A stretch of DNA of 64,000 nt from Massospora cicadina (lineage: Eukaryota; Entomophthoromycota; Entomophthoromycetes; Entomophthorales; Entomophthoraceae). Numbering within the stretch: the first letter of the stretch is position 1; each line of letters opens with the position of its first letter. Shown here one piece after another: positions 47,208 through 58,510 of this stretch. Under the pieces are notes generated by a model, which had not been told where the DNA came from, ran no database searches, and saw only the letters and a program-made list of their open reading frames with translations. Made by a program: the position numbers and the translations under genes. The DNA is taken from assembly GCA_022478985.1 (NCBI GenBank), contig JAKSZP010007897.1, forward strand, positions 302,710 to 366,709. Reading direction: 5' to 3'.

Positions 47208-48236
47208 GATGGTAAGCTTAGTGAAGGCACTGAGGTTATCCATCTCATCTGACAATGCCTCAATAGAGACCCTGGGGTCGAGGGGGACACTATCTGATTG
47301 GAGCTTGCATCCCAGTGCCACCTTTTGGATTTGATCCCGTAAGCCAGCCAGGGCTGTAATTATATCCCTTCGCCAGGGGTCTTTGGGTTTGCCCGACTTT
47401 GAAGGGCCTGGGGGCCCTGGTAGCCTACATGGCCCTTCAGGTCCAGTTGGCCCTTGATGCCCCTCGGGGCCTTCTGGTCCAGCACTCATAGGGGTAGTCA
47501 TGAGAGGCCAGCTCACAATAGTGCTGTTGTAGGGAATGTACCAATTCTTTGACTTGAAGGAGACTCTGGGTCCATGTAGCCTCAAATAGATAAGCATTTT
47601 GATGAAATTGCTCCTCAAGGTAGCTGGAGATTCCGCTGTCCAATACTACAATCTGATCGCAAATCTCATTGATTAATCATCAGTTATCAATAATGGCTTT
47701 ATGGTTATCATGCACAAAGAGAAAGAGATGGCGTCGTAGAAGTCAATGATGTAGGAATGTAGATTCTGGGTGAGTCCTAGTTGCCAGGAGACCTCCTGGT
47801 GGTGTAATCCGACTAGCTGGAGGAGGTGATGGAAAGCGGGGTAAACAAAGTTACAAATGTAGCGTTTAGTCCCCAGGGTAGTTCCCCCAGCTGGCAATAC
47901 GGCTGAGGCGTAGAGGTCCCACATTGTGGAAGGTATGGAGGAGGCATGGGAGCGGCTGGAGCGGGCGCCCACGGAGTAGATGCCATTTATTAGTTGTTGA
48001 ATGACATCATTGAGGTTTTCATAATGGAGTTGGTATTGGCTCCCATCAAGGGAGGGCAGCGAGAGCTGAAAGGTGGCCCGAGATTCTAACCTCTCTGGCT
48101 GTGAGGGTGGCATTGTGTATTGCAAGGAACTAACCCATCGAGTAACACATATCAACTAACCATACATTTGGTCATCAGGGCTGCTAGTAATTTCCAATTT
48201 TGTGATAGACTTTTTCACTTAGGACAGCTCGGAGCT
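47208..48236 (-). pseudogene. gag N-terminal part of element F with collagen-like segment
   Basis: A plausible start is the ATG at 48113, giving MPPSQPERLESRATFQLSLP; it lies about 120 bp after the PBS. The frame continues to 47676 and then shifts. Helical segments follow (FHHLLQLVGLHHQEVSWQLG; LLQVKELVHSLQQHY). At about 47395-47490 a run of Gly-X-Y triplets occurs (GPEGPEGHQGPTGPEGP, then LPGPPGP), followed by a coiled-coil stretch ending IEALSDEMDNLSAFTKL at the E insertion. The collagen-like run is unusual for Gag and may act as an extended oligomerising linker; that is inference. Confidence 0.65.
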
Positions 48237-48255
48237 CCCTGTAGTGAGCACCACT
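48237..48255 (-). promoter_or_regulatory. Primer-binding site of element F
   Basis: The element strand reads gTGGTGCTCACTACAGGG next to the 5' LTR. Confidence 0.75.
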
Positions 48256-48672
48256 TCAGTCAGCGCTACAGTTCTTCAGACTGGCTCTGGGGTTTTCAGT
48301 GGAATGAAGCTGGAAAATTCGGAAAGAGCACCGAAAAGGAAATGGGAAAAATGGGTTAGAATAATGAATACTTTTATAAGCTAAAAGGCTTCGATATTTA
48401 TATGGGTGCATTGGGACTCAGTGCCTTCAGGATTGTCAGGGCCTCTTCTGTTCAGGATCTTTACTGATCTTCCAGAATGGCCTCCTCATGGGCGTCCTCA
48501 ATGGATAGCATTGCTAACCTGACTGAATGGGTGGAAACGCCGCCCCACGTGACTCAGGAATAGGGGAGGAGGATCCTGAAATAGATTTAGCTTGAGTAGG
48601 TTTGACGACTGATTTGGCACATCCTGATTTGAAAGAAGGGAATTCTATTCAATTTTAATTAAAATTATGACA
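48256..48672 (-). repeat. 5' LTR of element F
   Basis: Aligns with 36129-36542; right end aattatgaca next to the target duplication. The left end is uncertain by a few bases because the terminal CA is altered. Confidence 0.85.
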
Positions 48673-48677
48673 ACTTG

Positions 48678-49110
48678 CAATAAGGTTTGGACCTAATAGG
48701 ACGAGCTTTACACTAATCAATATAGTGGCTCTGCCCTTCTTGGTCCATAGTCAATATCTGACTTCGAAAATGTCTCTATAATCGTCTATAAAGTATGAAC
48801 TTTTTCCATCTCATCTGGGGTCAACTCATCTGAGATATGGACTTTAGGCAAGGTACATACCATGTTACCATTGGCAAGCCTAAATCCGTCATAGAGCCAA
48901 TGTAGTGGATGCGTTCAATGTCCTCCACTGGGATTAAAAAGCCTCTGCCAATCTCCTGGTGTTTTCTTATAGTCTTGTCCTTTCCAGTGAGGTTTACAAG
49001 CAAAATAATTGGCCTCTGTAGGCAGGGATAGTATCCCAGGAAATACCCGATGCTCCAAGGGGCTAACACCCATAAGACTTACGAGGTGCAGCAAGCAGTG
49101 GTGTGGGATT
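48678..49110 (-). pseudogene. Protease-RT linker of element G
   Basis: The minus strand gives ILLVNLTGKDKTIRKHQEIG and RGFLIPVEDIERIHYIGSM (48821-49069), matching the C linker. DELTPDEMEKVHTL-type sequence continues toward 48700. It ends at KPYCK beside F. Confidence 0.75.
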
Positions 49111-49660
49111 TGGAGTAATTTTTGTGTCCACCACTCTTTGTTCACCAGACTTAACCAAGACTTCATCTGCTGCATAGAAAGGGATTCCGTCCCTAGCATC
49201 AACTGATTTGGGCAATTTCTTTGTGATGCGCCCAAAGGTGGAGAAATGCAAAGTTATAGCTGAAAAGGGACATTCAACCAGGCAAGAGTATTTGTGCTTG
49301 TTGGGTTCTTTATTGAATAAAACTAAAGGGCCTTCATAGTTGAGCAGTGAGAGGATATCTTGCTTCATGTTAATTATTCCCTCGTATTCAATCATAAACT
49401 AAGTATATATGAGCATATCATAGGCGTTGTTGTCCAAGGCCACTGCAGAGGCTGATTAGATAAGCTTCTCATTTCAGATGGGAAGTGTAGAGTATGCCCC
49501 AAAGGCACAGGTGTTGTTTAGGCCAGCGGGACAAAAACTCTTGATTGTACTCCAAGTCAGATTCCAGCTTTATCTTCTTAATGAGTCTAGTAGAGATTAA
49601 ATTAACCGGAGATCCAGTATCTAAGATGGTCATTAGTCAGACTTTTTGACTGACCACTTC
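49063..49660 (-). pseudogene. Retropepsin and following segment of element G
   Basis: Reading down from 49633, MTILDTGSPVNLI carries an intact DTGS (49613-49621 for DTG). 49063-49395 (MIEYEGIINMKQDILSLLNY, then YAADEVLVKSGEQRV) continues the domain. The A counterpart has lost the triplet. Confidence 0.75.
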
Positions 49661-51026
49661 AACTTTAGTGAGTGTTCCTCCAAAATTAGGTGTCAGAACT
49701 AAGACCTTCTTGAGCCGGAAAGTGGAGGTCAATTTTCTTGCAGTCTCAGGGTATTTATCTATAATGGATTTCATGGTATGGACCCGCTGTAGAGGTAAAA
49801 TCAAGCTAGCTAAAAACTCATCACCATTGCTAGCAGATTCAATAACTTTTGGGTACCCTAAAATTAGGCTGAGGTATGTTTCTTCAGGTATGGTGGTTTC
49901 TTCCACTCCTTCAGCGTTCAATCAATCAGGGACCTCCATTTCCGTGGGAGCTCCCAATAAGTAGTAGCCAACATCATTATAACCCCCTCAGGTTCATCCC
50001 CAAGGGTATTCTCAACCACTGGCAAGGCTGCAATAGAGGTAGGGGAGACGGCCATATTAGGTTGGGTAGCTATCTTCTAACCACTTGTCTTTTCAGCAAG
50101 CCCTTTATTAATGTAGGGGTTACCCTTAGGGAGCGCAACTACCAGCTTGGCTAGAGTGGAATGCACAGCGGCTTTAGTAAGCTTATGTGGGAGGGTAGTA
50201 TTAACTACTTTAAAGGGCTCCGATCTACATGAGGGTGTGATATCATTTTTAAGTCGCACTGAGGAAGCAGGTTTCACAGGGAGGATAGGTACAGAGTGCA
50301 GTCACTCCCAACTGTTCCACAGGCGGAAGCTCCTTAATGGTTAGAGCTGAAGGTTTCACCTTAGCTTCATTCTTTGGAGCACAGGATGGAAATTGACAAC
50401 GTCTAACATCGCCTCATTATATTGTGGATGTTTTTGAAGCGGCGTTTCACTGAGATGATATGCCTGGATAAAGAGGGTTGAGAAGCTAACCCAGGTAAAA
50501 TTTCTGCGATAGCAGCATCCAGGGTTAGCATGTTAGACGTTGACAACCTTTGCGCAGCGAGGTAAAATCGCTCAGCAAAGGCAACAGTTGATTCGCCCTC
50601 ATACATACTAAGGCACATAAAGGCCTGTTTTTCCTTGTGTAGACTCTGATTTGATCCGAATTCAACCAATTGAGCCTCCTTCACCTCTGCCCAGGTATGC
50701 AGAGAGTCCATTTAAGGAACTATCATCTCTTGTGCTAGGTGACTTAAGAAAGTAAAGATGTGCTGAACCTTTTGCTTATCCGTTGTAACATACATGATAG
50801 CTTCATAAACATATGAATTGGAAGCAATGAACCCTTCCCCTGGGGTTTGTTTGTCTTTAAGCAGGGGTTTTAAGAGGCGCTGCTCCAGTTCTTTAAGATG
50901 AGATAGAGCGCTGGCGAGTCGCTTTTAGGGTAATTGCTTTTATTTCAGTTGGAAGGGGAGAAGTTGGAGGGTTACTCACTTTAAAGGCCTCCATTTTTGA
51001 GTTTGTTAATGTGGTGTACAGGGTGT
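49637..51026 (-). pseudogene. gag remnant of element G
   Basis: The capsid-like block at 50403-50711 reads MDSLHTWAEVKEAQLVEFGS, YEGESTVAFAERFYLAAQRL and LDAAIAEILPGLASQP, the clearest Gag of the A/C/G group. 49637-49921 holds YPETARKLTSTFRLKKVLVL before the protease. The segment between them is low-complexity linker with stops. The N-terminus lies near 51000. Confidence 0.75.
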
Positions 51027-51047
51027 CCCCTGTAATGAGCACCACTT
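51027..51047 (-). promoter_or_regulatory. Primer-binding site of element G
   Basis: The element strand reads aagTGGTGCTCATTACAGGG, one base off consensus. Confidence 0.7.
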
Positions 51048-51788
51048 TGTAGAATCCAGCTTTTTTGATGTTCGCTGGTGCCTAGACGCCGCTGGATTCC
51101 ACAATGAGTTTATTAATAAAAAGATTAAAATATTAAAAAATTAAAAGTTGGTTTTATACTTCATTAGTGTCACTGTGCAGGGAAAAAGAACTTCTCAGTA
51201 TCTGACCAGTCAGTATTTAAACTGTAATGAGGGTCTAAGGGAATTTAATGATAATTCAGAATGGTTTGTTCTTATCAGAATAAGAAAATATGTAATTCTG
51301 ACCTATTGAAGCTCAGAAACTCATATCATTTCAGCTGAATTACCAATGTGGAATTATATTTTGGTAAGATGTACCCTTGGGGTAACAATCAGTTAAATTT
51401 TAGCCAATCCCCATTTGATAAATTTATTGCACCTTGGGGACCCCCACCAAGCCTATAAAAGGGGGTTGTCCCTGCGTAAGTGCTTTATGGACCTGGTTGT
51501 GGCTGGGGGAGTACCATCTGATGGACGCCCCAGGGTCCGCCGCATGATCAGAGTAATCTGACTGCTTGATCTCATGTTTATTGCCCATGAAGGTTTTAAA
51601 ATCATGTTACCCCAATTTGCAGGGTTCCACCAAGAATTGGCCAGGGTCTTTTGGCTGATATCAGCATTAGTATTATTTAAATCTTTCATAGTATTATCGC
51701 AAACTTGTAAATGGCTGAAATTTCCCTTTTTGGCTGATTTTGACCCAAACCATTCTTCTTTTGCAGCTGGTAGGGAAAATGTCTGACG
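51048..51788 (-). repeat. 5' LTR of element G
   Basis: Aligns with 26954-27697. Antisense TATAAAAGGGGG near 51454. The terminal CA on the plus side reads cg, a single substitution. Confidence 0.88.
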
Positions 51789-53060
51789 TTGAGTGTAAGC
51801 TGAACAGCACCTACCACCCCCAGTGTCCTCATTGGGAAATGGTTTAAAGCAAGGGGCTGCTCAGGAAGAATTGTATTATGGTGAATATGGGCCCATATAC
51901 CCAGCTGAGGAGCTTTTCGCCAAATTTTCAGGCAGCATGAGCTACTTAACCTATGATGGCAGCTCCAAAAATGGTTATGTCTCAGCGAACCAGTTCCCCA
52001 GGTGATGGCCATACTGCCTGCCAAAGCAACCCACATTAGCCCTGAAGCAACGGATAAGCTGTGCGCTGATGGGCCTACAAAATCAGCTTCTTAACGAGAT
52101 ACTGCCTATGGGTCTCAACCAATTCCTCAGTACACTCCAAAGGCTCGCAGTTAGGAATGAGAAGAGGAGGTTTGTATTGAAAGCTGCCTCCATTTAACCA
52201 CAATGGGATCTTCCACGGGTTCTTTAAACCTTTTGATTTTGCAGTGGAGAAAACCTCGGATTGGTGCAAGGCTAAATTTATGATATCTGACATGGATGTT
52301 GGAAGCGCCAACCAAGCCACTTGTTATCTTCCAAGAAGTTCAGTTACATATCAAGAGGTGAAGGTTACTGTGCTGCGGTTGTTTAAAGGTACCACAAAGA
52401 TGTTGCAGCGGAAGGCCAGGTTCTTGACTATTGGGTTCCATCTTAATGAGACCCACGTTGCATTTGCTGAACATTCAAAATGAAGCCTACATGTTAATTA
52501 GAGAAGGCACTTTATTAAAAAACAATGTGGGGATTGTGATGACCTTAGCGGTGAAACAATACTGCAAACTATAAAGCTTCATGCACCAGCTTTTCAGTAC
52601 GCCGTTCCCCTGCTCAATATTGTTCAATTTTTTCACTCTTATCCGCCACCTTTACTCTTCCCAATACAGATTGGAAAACTTCAGCAGCTGTAGTCAGACC
52701 TTCCTAATTGGCAAATTATCCCACCCTTCTTTTTTCCGCACAGTAATCCATTACCTTATTATATATACGCGCCTTTCCCTCAGTAGAGTTACCCCCAGCC
52801 ATCCAACTTCCAGTCTGGACCAGCTTATGACAATTGACAGCAGCCCAACTTTTGACCTAAGCCTAATTACGCTGACAGCCAACATTCAAACTATTGGCCT
52901 GTGCTATCTTACAATAACCAAGGACATGGGCCCTATGGGGTAAATTGTTTTAGTTGTGGTCACCCTGAGCACCTTGCACAGAGTGCTCAAATTGTCAGGT
53001 CCATTATGTACAGCAGGACCAGTATTAACATGGTTTAGATGGAGCTTGTTTAGATAAGGG
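51789..53060 (+). pseudogene. gag main part of element D
   Basis: LYYGEYGPIYPAEELFAKFS then YLTYDGSS (51823-52005) matches J (SLYGKYETEYPTKELFTKHA, CSTYDGSS). The capsid block at 52244-52483 reads SVTYQEVKVTVLRLFKGTTK, RKARFLTIGFHLNETHVAFA. The nucleocapsid knuckle at about 52930-52975 reads NCFSCGHPEHLAQS, C-X2-C-X4-H-X4-S, with only the last Cys lost. Frames shift several times. Confidence 0.8.
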
Positions 53061-53439
53061 CCCTCTACCTCCGCTATCTAAACCCACAAGCCCCACCTAA
53101 ACCTGTCAAAGTATTTTCTGCCAAAGTCCCTCAGTATGATGGTGAGTTTCTATATCAGCAGCTGGCTGGAGAGGTAAACGTACTGGCTCAAGCCCAAGCA
53201 AATGCCACATCAGAATAAGGCCACCAGGAACAACAAAAACCTTACGCCTTTCAAAAATTTTTTAACAGATGTCTCCTGACAAGCCAGTACCACCCTCAAG
53301 TGCACCTTCTCTGAAAGGAGTAAACGTCGCCCTCCTGGTGGACACTATTTTTAAAGAATACTTTAAAGTTGATGAGGGGATTACAAGCATCCTTGGAAGA
53401 GAGAATTTATAGATATCCACATACAAAGCAATCAGAATT

Positions 53440-53830
53440 ATTTTTATTCTGAGTGTACATAATGTGAAATTATTGAAGCAAAAACATGAGTTCGCACTAT
53501 AATGGATATGGGCACCCCAATCAACATAGTTTATACTAAGTTGGTGGAGAAGGTGATAATGAAACCTAATGTAGAACTTGAATGGTATATGGGACTGCGT
53601 GAGTTGAAATCACAGTCTCTAAAGGAGCGTACAGTGCGCTACCTTTGCGGTTTAGGTCAATTATCATTGTAGCTGTGGTGATATTGTTATCAAACAGTAA
53701 TTAAGACCTGTTAATTTAAACTGCTTTTATGAGACACTTCAGTGCTGTTGTTGATATGAAGGAGGAGACCTTTGAAATTTTGGGGCAGCAGATCTCAATT
53801 TACTTACCTCTATCAGAGTGCCAAAGAATT
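53440..53830 (+). pseudogene. Retropepsin remnant of element D
   Basis: TIMDMGTPINIVYTKLVEKV: the active-site DTG reads DMG (53505-53513), an ACG-to-ATG type change, as also found in J. A frameshift follows. Confidence 0.7.
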
Positions 53831-53958
53831 TCAGTGAGTATGAGACATGTCAACCTGCTTATAGTGATGGGGTAATTCTGGTTTGCTACCATCAACAAAA
53901 AAGGAAGACCCACGATCTCTTCTAACAGATATATGAATATCAAGGGCTATCCCCTCAG

Positions 53959-54432
<474 letters not shown>

Positions 54433-54999
54433 TATTATAATTTTGGTGATATAGGTAATATACGCCAAGAGGGTAGCACAGGGTGAAAGCCCCTGAGCAA
54501 TGGACAGACATTATTAAGTTTGCCGGTCCTCAAGACAAAATATATATATTTAATATAATATACAAAGCAATAACTCTTGCAACACCCCTTTTATTTATTA
54601 TAATATATAGCAGATTCCCTCCGTTCCTCTCACTTCTTCCTATCTACAATATATCCCCAGCTTCAATTGTCTCATATCGCTTATATATCAGTGACTTCAG
54701 TAAATACTAATCCTTTTCCTTAGACTATTTGGTTCTGCCATACTCATTGGCTCCATCAGAGTATCCTATTCTTAAATTACTACCACCTTAGTTCTAAGCA
54801 ATCTACTATCTATTTGTCATATGTTGACATCATCTTATTGCTTTAATTATAGCGATCTAATAACCATCTGTTGTAACAAAATATCGCCTTATCCCAAGAC
54901 GCTCAAATATTCATACTCTGTAAATAATGGTTTGCATATTTTAGCCAATCCGCCGTGGCTAATTAGGGATTATTGTCCAGTCATAGCAGAAACTCGACA
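54433..54999 (-). repeat. 3' LTR of element J
   Basis: Aligns with 60440-61012; element-strand start TGTCGAGTTTCTG. Confidence 0.9.
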
Positions 55000-55014
55000 T
55001 TATCCACCCCCATT
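55000..55014 (-). promoter_or_regulatory. Polypurine tract of element J
   Basis: The element strand reads aatgggggtggataa before the 3' LTR. Confidence 0.75.
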
Positions 55015-56060
55015 AACTGTATGATAAGTCTCCTATTGTTTTTACGCCCAAAGGAACTTTGCGTGCACCAGTTAATCTGACTGCTTGCAGGGTCATTGAC
55101 AGTATAGGCGTCAACTGACTGTTTCCTTAATTTTTTAAATGGACCAATCCAAATGTTGGCCAATTTATGCTTCCAACCAAACCCATGCTGGTCATGTACT
55201 AGAACCATAACTCCATCTTTAAACTGAGCTAGCCTGATATTCCATACCTGATTGGCATCCTGATTCTTTATTTTCTTGGCTAAGTTGAAAGATTATGCTT
55301 TGGTTTGCAGCTTGATCAGCGTATCTGTTAAGTTTGTCAAGTAGCAATGAGGATCCATTCCGCTGTTTTCTTCCATGAAGGCTTAGGGCAGGTAGAGCTG
55401 GGTGCCATCCATATAGTAACTGGAAAGGACTCTTCCTCATTGCAAAGTGAAAGCTGATGTTATAGGTGAAGACAGATGTTTTTAGAAGAGTACTCCAATC
55501 AGAGGGTCTATCCATTACCAGCTTCTGGAGTATGTTCACCAGTATTCCATTGGCCTGTTCAACCATAACATTGGATTCTAGGTGATACAAGGTCGTTAGA
55601 GCCCCGCAGATGGCCATCAGTTCATTGAGCTTAGGTAAAATGTGAGAGGTGAAGTTTGTTATGTTGTCAGTAAGAATGAACTGAGGATATCATGTCGCTG
55701 AATTATACATTCCATCACAAACTTAGCCACAGTGACTGCCCTCAGATCATGTATTTCCCATGCCTCAACCACCTAGTCAAGTGGTCAATCCCCACCAGAA
55801 TATACTTGAACTGGTTTGCTCCAGTCAGCAGGGGCCTCAAAACATTGATGAAACTGTATGCCAAGCAAAATGTGGTTTCACTAACTGGTATGAAGTCTTT
55901 TGGTGGAATGACTTTTCCACTTGGCACTGATGGCAGCAGGAAATCGTTTTGAGTATGTCAAAGTGCATGCTTTCCCAGTAGTACTAAGGTCGCAAAATTT
56001 CCATGATCTTGTTTATTCCATCATGTCTGATTTCTTGATGTGCTCTCATAATAATATTTG
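55015..56060 (-). pseudogene. Integrase remnant of element J
   Basis: 55742-55927 holds the first part of the core (VLRPLLTGANQFKYILVGID). 55219-55617 holds the Glu region and beyond (TLYHLESNVMVEQANGILVN; FTYNISFHFAMRKSPFQLLY). The C-terminal module is at 54981-55208 (MVLVHDQHGFGWKHKLANIW, IGPFKKL). The middle, with the second Asp, is frameshifted around 55620-55690. Confidence 0.85.
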
Positions 56061-56073
56061 ATTAGGTGGAAGA

Positions 56074-57420
56074 TTATGGGAAATTCACAGTAGTGTTCCC
56101 TATCCGCTTGTACAGTTCACTGCTCTTCTGGAACGTATTGGCCCTCATTCTGTCTGATACCTTGATGACTTGGGGTGGTTCATTGTTGTATTTTCCGCTA
56201 AGCATTTTATCATACATTATATCGCTCAGATCCACTGTAACTGCAATTATTGGTAATCTCAATAAGCAATTTGCATTTTGGTGTTTGGCTCCAGGACGGT
56301 GAAGAATTTTTAAATTGTAAGCCTGAAGTTTGAGAACTCATTGGAGTAGACGCCCATCAGGCTCTCTGAGATTCTACAACCAGAGTAACAAAGCATGACC
56401 CATTACAACTTTAAACTTTACCCCGCGCAAATATACCCTTGAATTGCTTGTATGCGTAGATCACTGCTGAGAACTTACACTCAGTCACGGTGTAATTGCA
56501 TTTGTGGCAGTTCAAGCCACAACTGCAAAATGCAACTGGATGCTTCTCCCCTCATCATCTTTTTGTGATAAAACTTCCCCAACAGCGTAAAGAGATGCAT
56601 CCGACTGGACAATAAACTCTTTATCAAAATTTAAAAAATTAGCACTGGAGCACTGATTAATCCATCTGAAATGTATCAAAGGAGCATTGACGACGTTCCT
56701 TCTATTAGAACTCAACATTCTCTTTTTAGTAACTCAAACTATGGTTCTCCAATACAACTAAAGTTGGTGATAAAGCGTCAGTAGTAACTGACATCCCAAA
56801 TATACCTTTACATTGCATTTGCTGTTTGGCAGGGTCATTTTCCAAGTAGCTTCCACCTTGTTCAGTTGAAGTTTAAGCCCCTTTGCATCTACTACAAACC
56901 TTAGGTACTCCAGCTGGTCTTTAAGAAGTTGCATTTACATGGTTTGATCTTGACGTTGGTCATAGCAACCCGTTGGAAGAATCCTACAGATGGGAAAGAT
57001 GCTCAGAGAACGTATGTGTAAAGGCATTGCTATTATCAAGGTACATGAGGACGTATGACCGCTTCAGGTCACCGGGAATGGTGTCCAAGGCCCTTTGGAA
57101 CGTAGCTGGAGCTTAAACCGCCCATGAGGCATACAGGTCAGTTGAAAAAGTTCTTGGACGTGATAATGTCGCATTTCTTGTTTCACCGTGGGCAACCTGT
57201 CTGCCAATAACCTGATATTAAATCCATTGCCAAGAAATAATGACTTCCCGCTAACCAATCTAAAGCATCGTCAATCCATAGTAAGGGAAACGAGTCCTTC
57301 TTAGTGATGCTGTTGAGCTTCTGGTAGTCTATTAAAAGCTGGTTGTTTCCGTCCTTCTCTTTTACAATAAGAACAGGCAAAGCCCTCGAACTCTTTAGCG
57401 TTTGAGCATCCCTTGCTCCA
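56074..57420 (-). pseudogene. Reverse transcriptase and RNase H remnant of element J
   Basis: RT at 57183-57380 reads MPVLIVKEKDGNNQLLIDYQ and HYFLAMDLISGYWQTGCPR. The catalytic motif is YLDN (57032-57043). 56512-56718 has FIVQSDASLYAVGEVLSQKD, the RNase H start with QSDAS in place of TDAS. 56074-56262 is the end (RLPIIAVTVDLSDIMYDKML). Much of the connection is frameshifted. Confidence 0.85.
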
Positions 57421-57429
57421 GTAGCTTTT

Positions 57430-58055
57430 TTATCTCCTCTGTTACTACTTCTTCAGCTGTCCTAGACCAGCGGATAAGCCAAAACCTGATGGGGGATGAT
57501 CCCAGTGTCCAATAAATGGACCACCCCTGAGCGCACCCTAAATCATGGTTGTCAACAGCAAAAACTTTCTTACATTTTGAAATAAAGCTATTGCTTGATC
57601 CTTCTGATCTTCCAATAACTCCATTAAATTTTCACGTGGTACTACCACCATTACACTGGGCTTAGGTTGATAGGTATAAAATTCATAAAATGACCCAAAC
57701 TCGTGAACCTGAAGGTTCTCCTCCACAGGGGTCAAGTGTAAATATGCCACTATTTGGTGTCAGCAGATATTCAGTGGTTCTTTTTGTAAGTTTACTAATA
57801 AAACCAGGATCTCTTGGTGTCCCAGCTGGATAATGGCTGGGGCCACATGGGAGCTCAAGCCACGATTGCTGATAAGAGCCAACAACCTCCACATTTTTGA
57901 CCAATTAATATTTCTACCTCTAACTTAGTGTTTACAATTACTTGGTGGCCAGAGGGTGTGAATATAGACCCAGAAGCTCTGAGAAACAACCCTTGATCAA
58001 TGTATATCTGCTGGTGGTTAGCCTGGGTCTCCCTCTTTAGTTGATGGTAGTTCAC
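57430..58055 (-). pseudogene. Protease-RT linker of element J
   Basis: 57538-57750 (VMVVVPRENLMELLEDQKDQ), 57683-57904 and 57855-58055 in shifted frames, matching E and D. Confidence 0.65.
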
Positions 58056-58510
58056 CAGAATTACCCCATTAATATAGGTAGGTTATCATGTCCCATATGC
58101 ACCGGATTCTTTGGTACTCTTCTGGAGGTGATATAAATTGGAATCCGCTACCCCCAAAATTTCAAAGGTTTCCTCCATCATATCGATGACAGCATTAAAG
58201 TGTCAATAAATGCTGTTCCTATTACCAGGTTGTAACTTTTTGGTAGCACTATTGCCGGAGCTATGATGACAATTGACCCAAACTTCAAGGGCAACGCACT
58301 ATACGCTCCCTCTGAGACTGTGCTTTTGGCTCCAGCAGTCTCATACACCATTCAATGATTTAGATCAGGTTACAATGGCAACTTTGCCACCAACTTAGAA
58401 GAAACTATGTTGACTGGGGTGCCCATATCTATTATAGCACGGCTTCATGTTTTGACTACAACAATGTCACAGTATGTAAATTCAAAATAAGAAACTTTTT
58501 GACTGTTTAA
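58056..58510 (-). pseudogene. Retropepsin remnant of element J
   Basis: The minus strand reads AIIDMGTPVNIVS around 58395-58440; DTG has become DMG (58421-58429), the same substitution as in D. Frames shift downstream. Confidence 0.7.

Larger units (their letters stand above)
36129..48672 (-). mobile_element. Element F: Ty3/gypsy element inserted in the G RT, itself split by E
   Basis: Short LTRs (36129-36542, 48256-48672) flank minus-strand gag, protease, RT, RNase H and integrase. The 5-mers atttg (36124-36128) and acttg (48673-48677) are a target duplication with one G/A mismatch. G resumes on both sides between KPYxK and KSKVEE. Excluding E, F is about 6.5 kb. Its LTRs and RT differ from the C/G and D/E/J families, but it uses the same PBS. 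Confidence 0.9.
26954..51788 (-). mobile_element. Element G: Ty3/gypsy element inserted in D, itself split by H and F
   Basis: Its 3' LTR is 26954-27697 and its 5' LTR 51048-51788. Minus-strand gag, protease, linker, RT, RNase H and integrase pieces are spread over 50.9-48.7 kb, 36.1-34.6 kb and 28.7-27.7 kb. Excluding H (5.94 kb) and F (12.54 kb), its own length is about 6.35 kb. The flanking 5-mers ttttg and ttgag match only partly, but the D gag is continuous in position across the insertion, judged against J. LTR and proteins place it with element C. Confidence 0.85.

Noticed and set aside
41164..47212. Target-site duplication around element E
   Set aside because: attag and gatgg do not match; insertion into F is inferred from Gag continuity instead.
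46857..47618. 253-codon minus-strand frame read as a single collagen-like protein gene
   Set aside because: The first part is F gag, but the frame then crosses into the E LTR on the wrong strand at 47207, so the single long frame is an insertion artefact.
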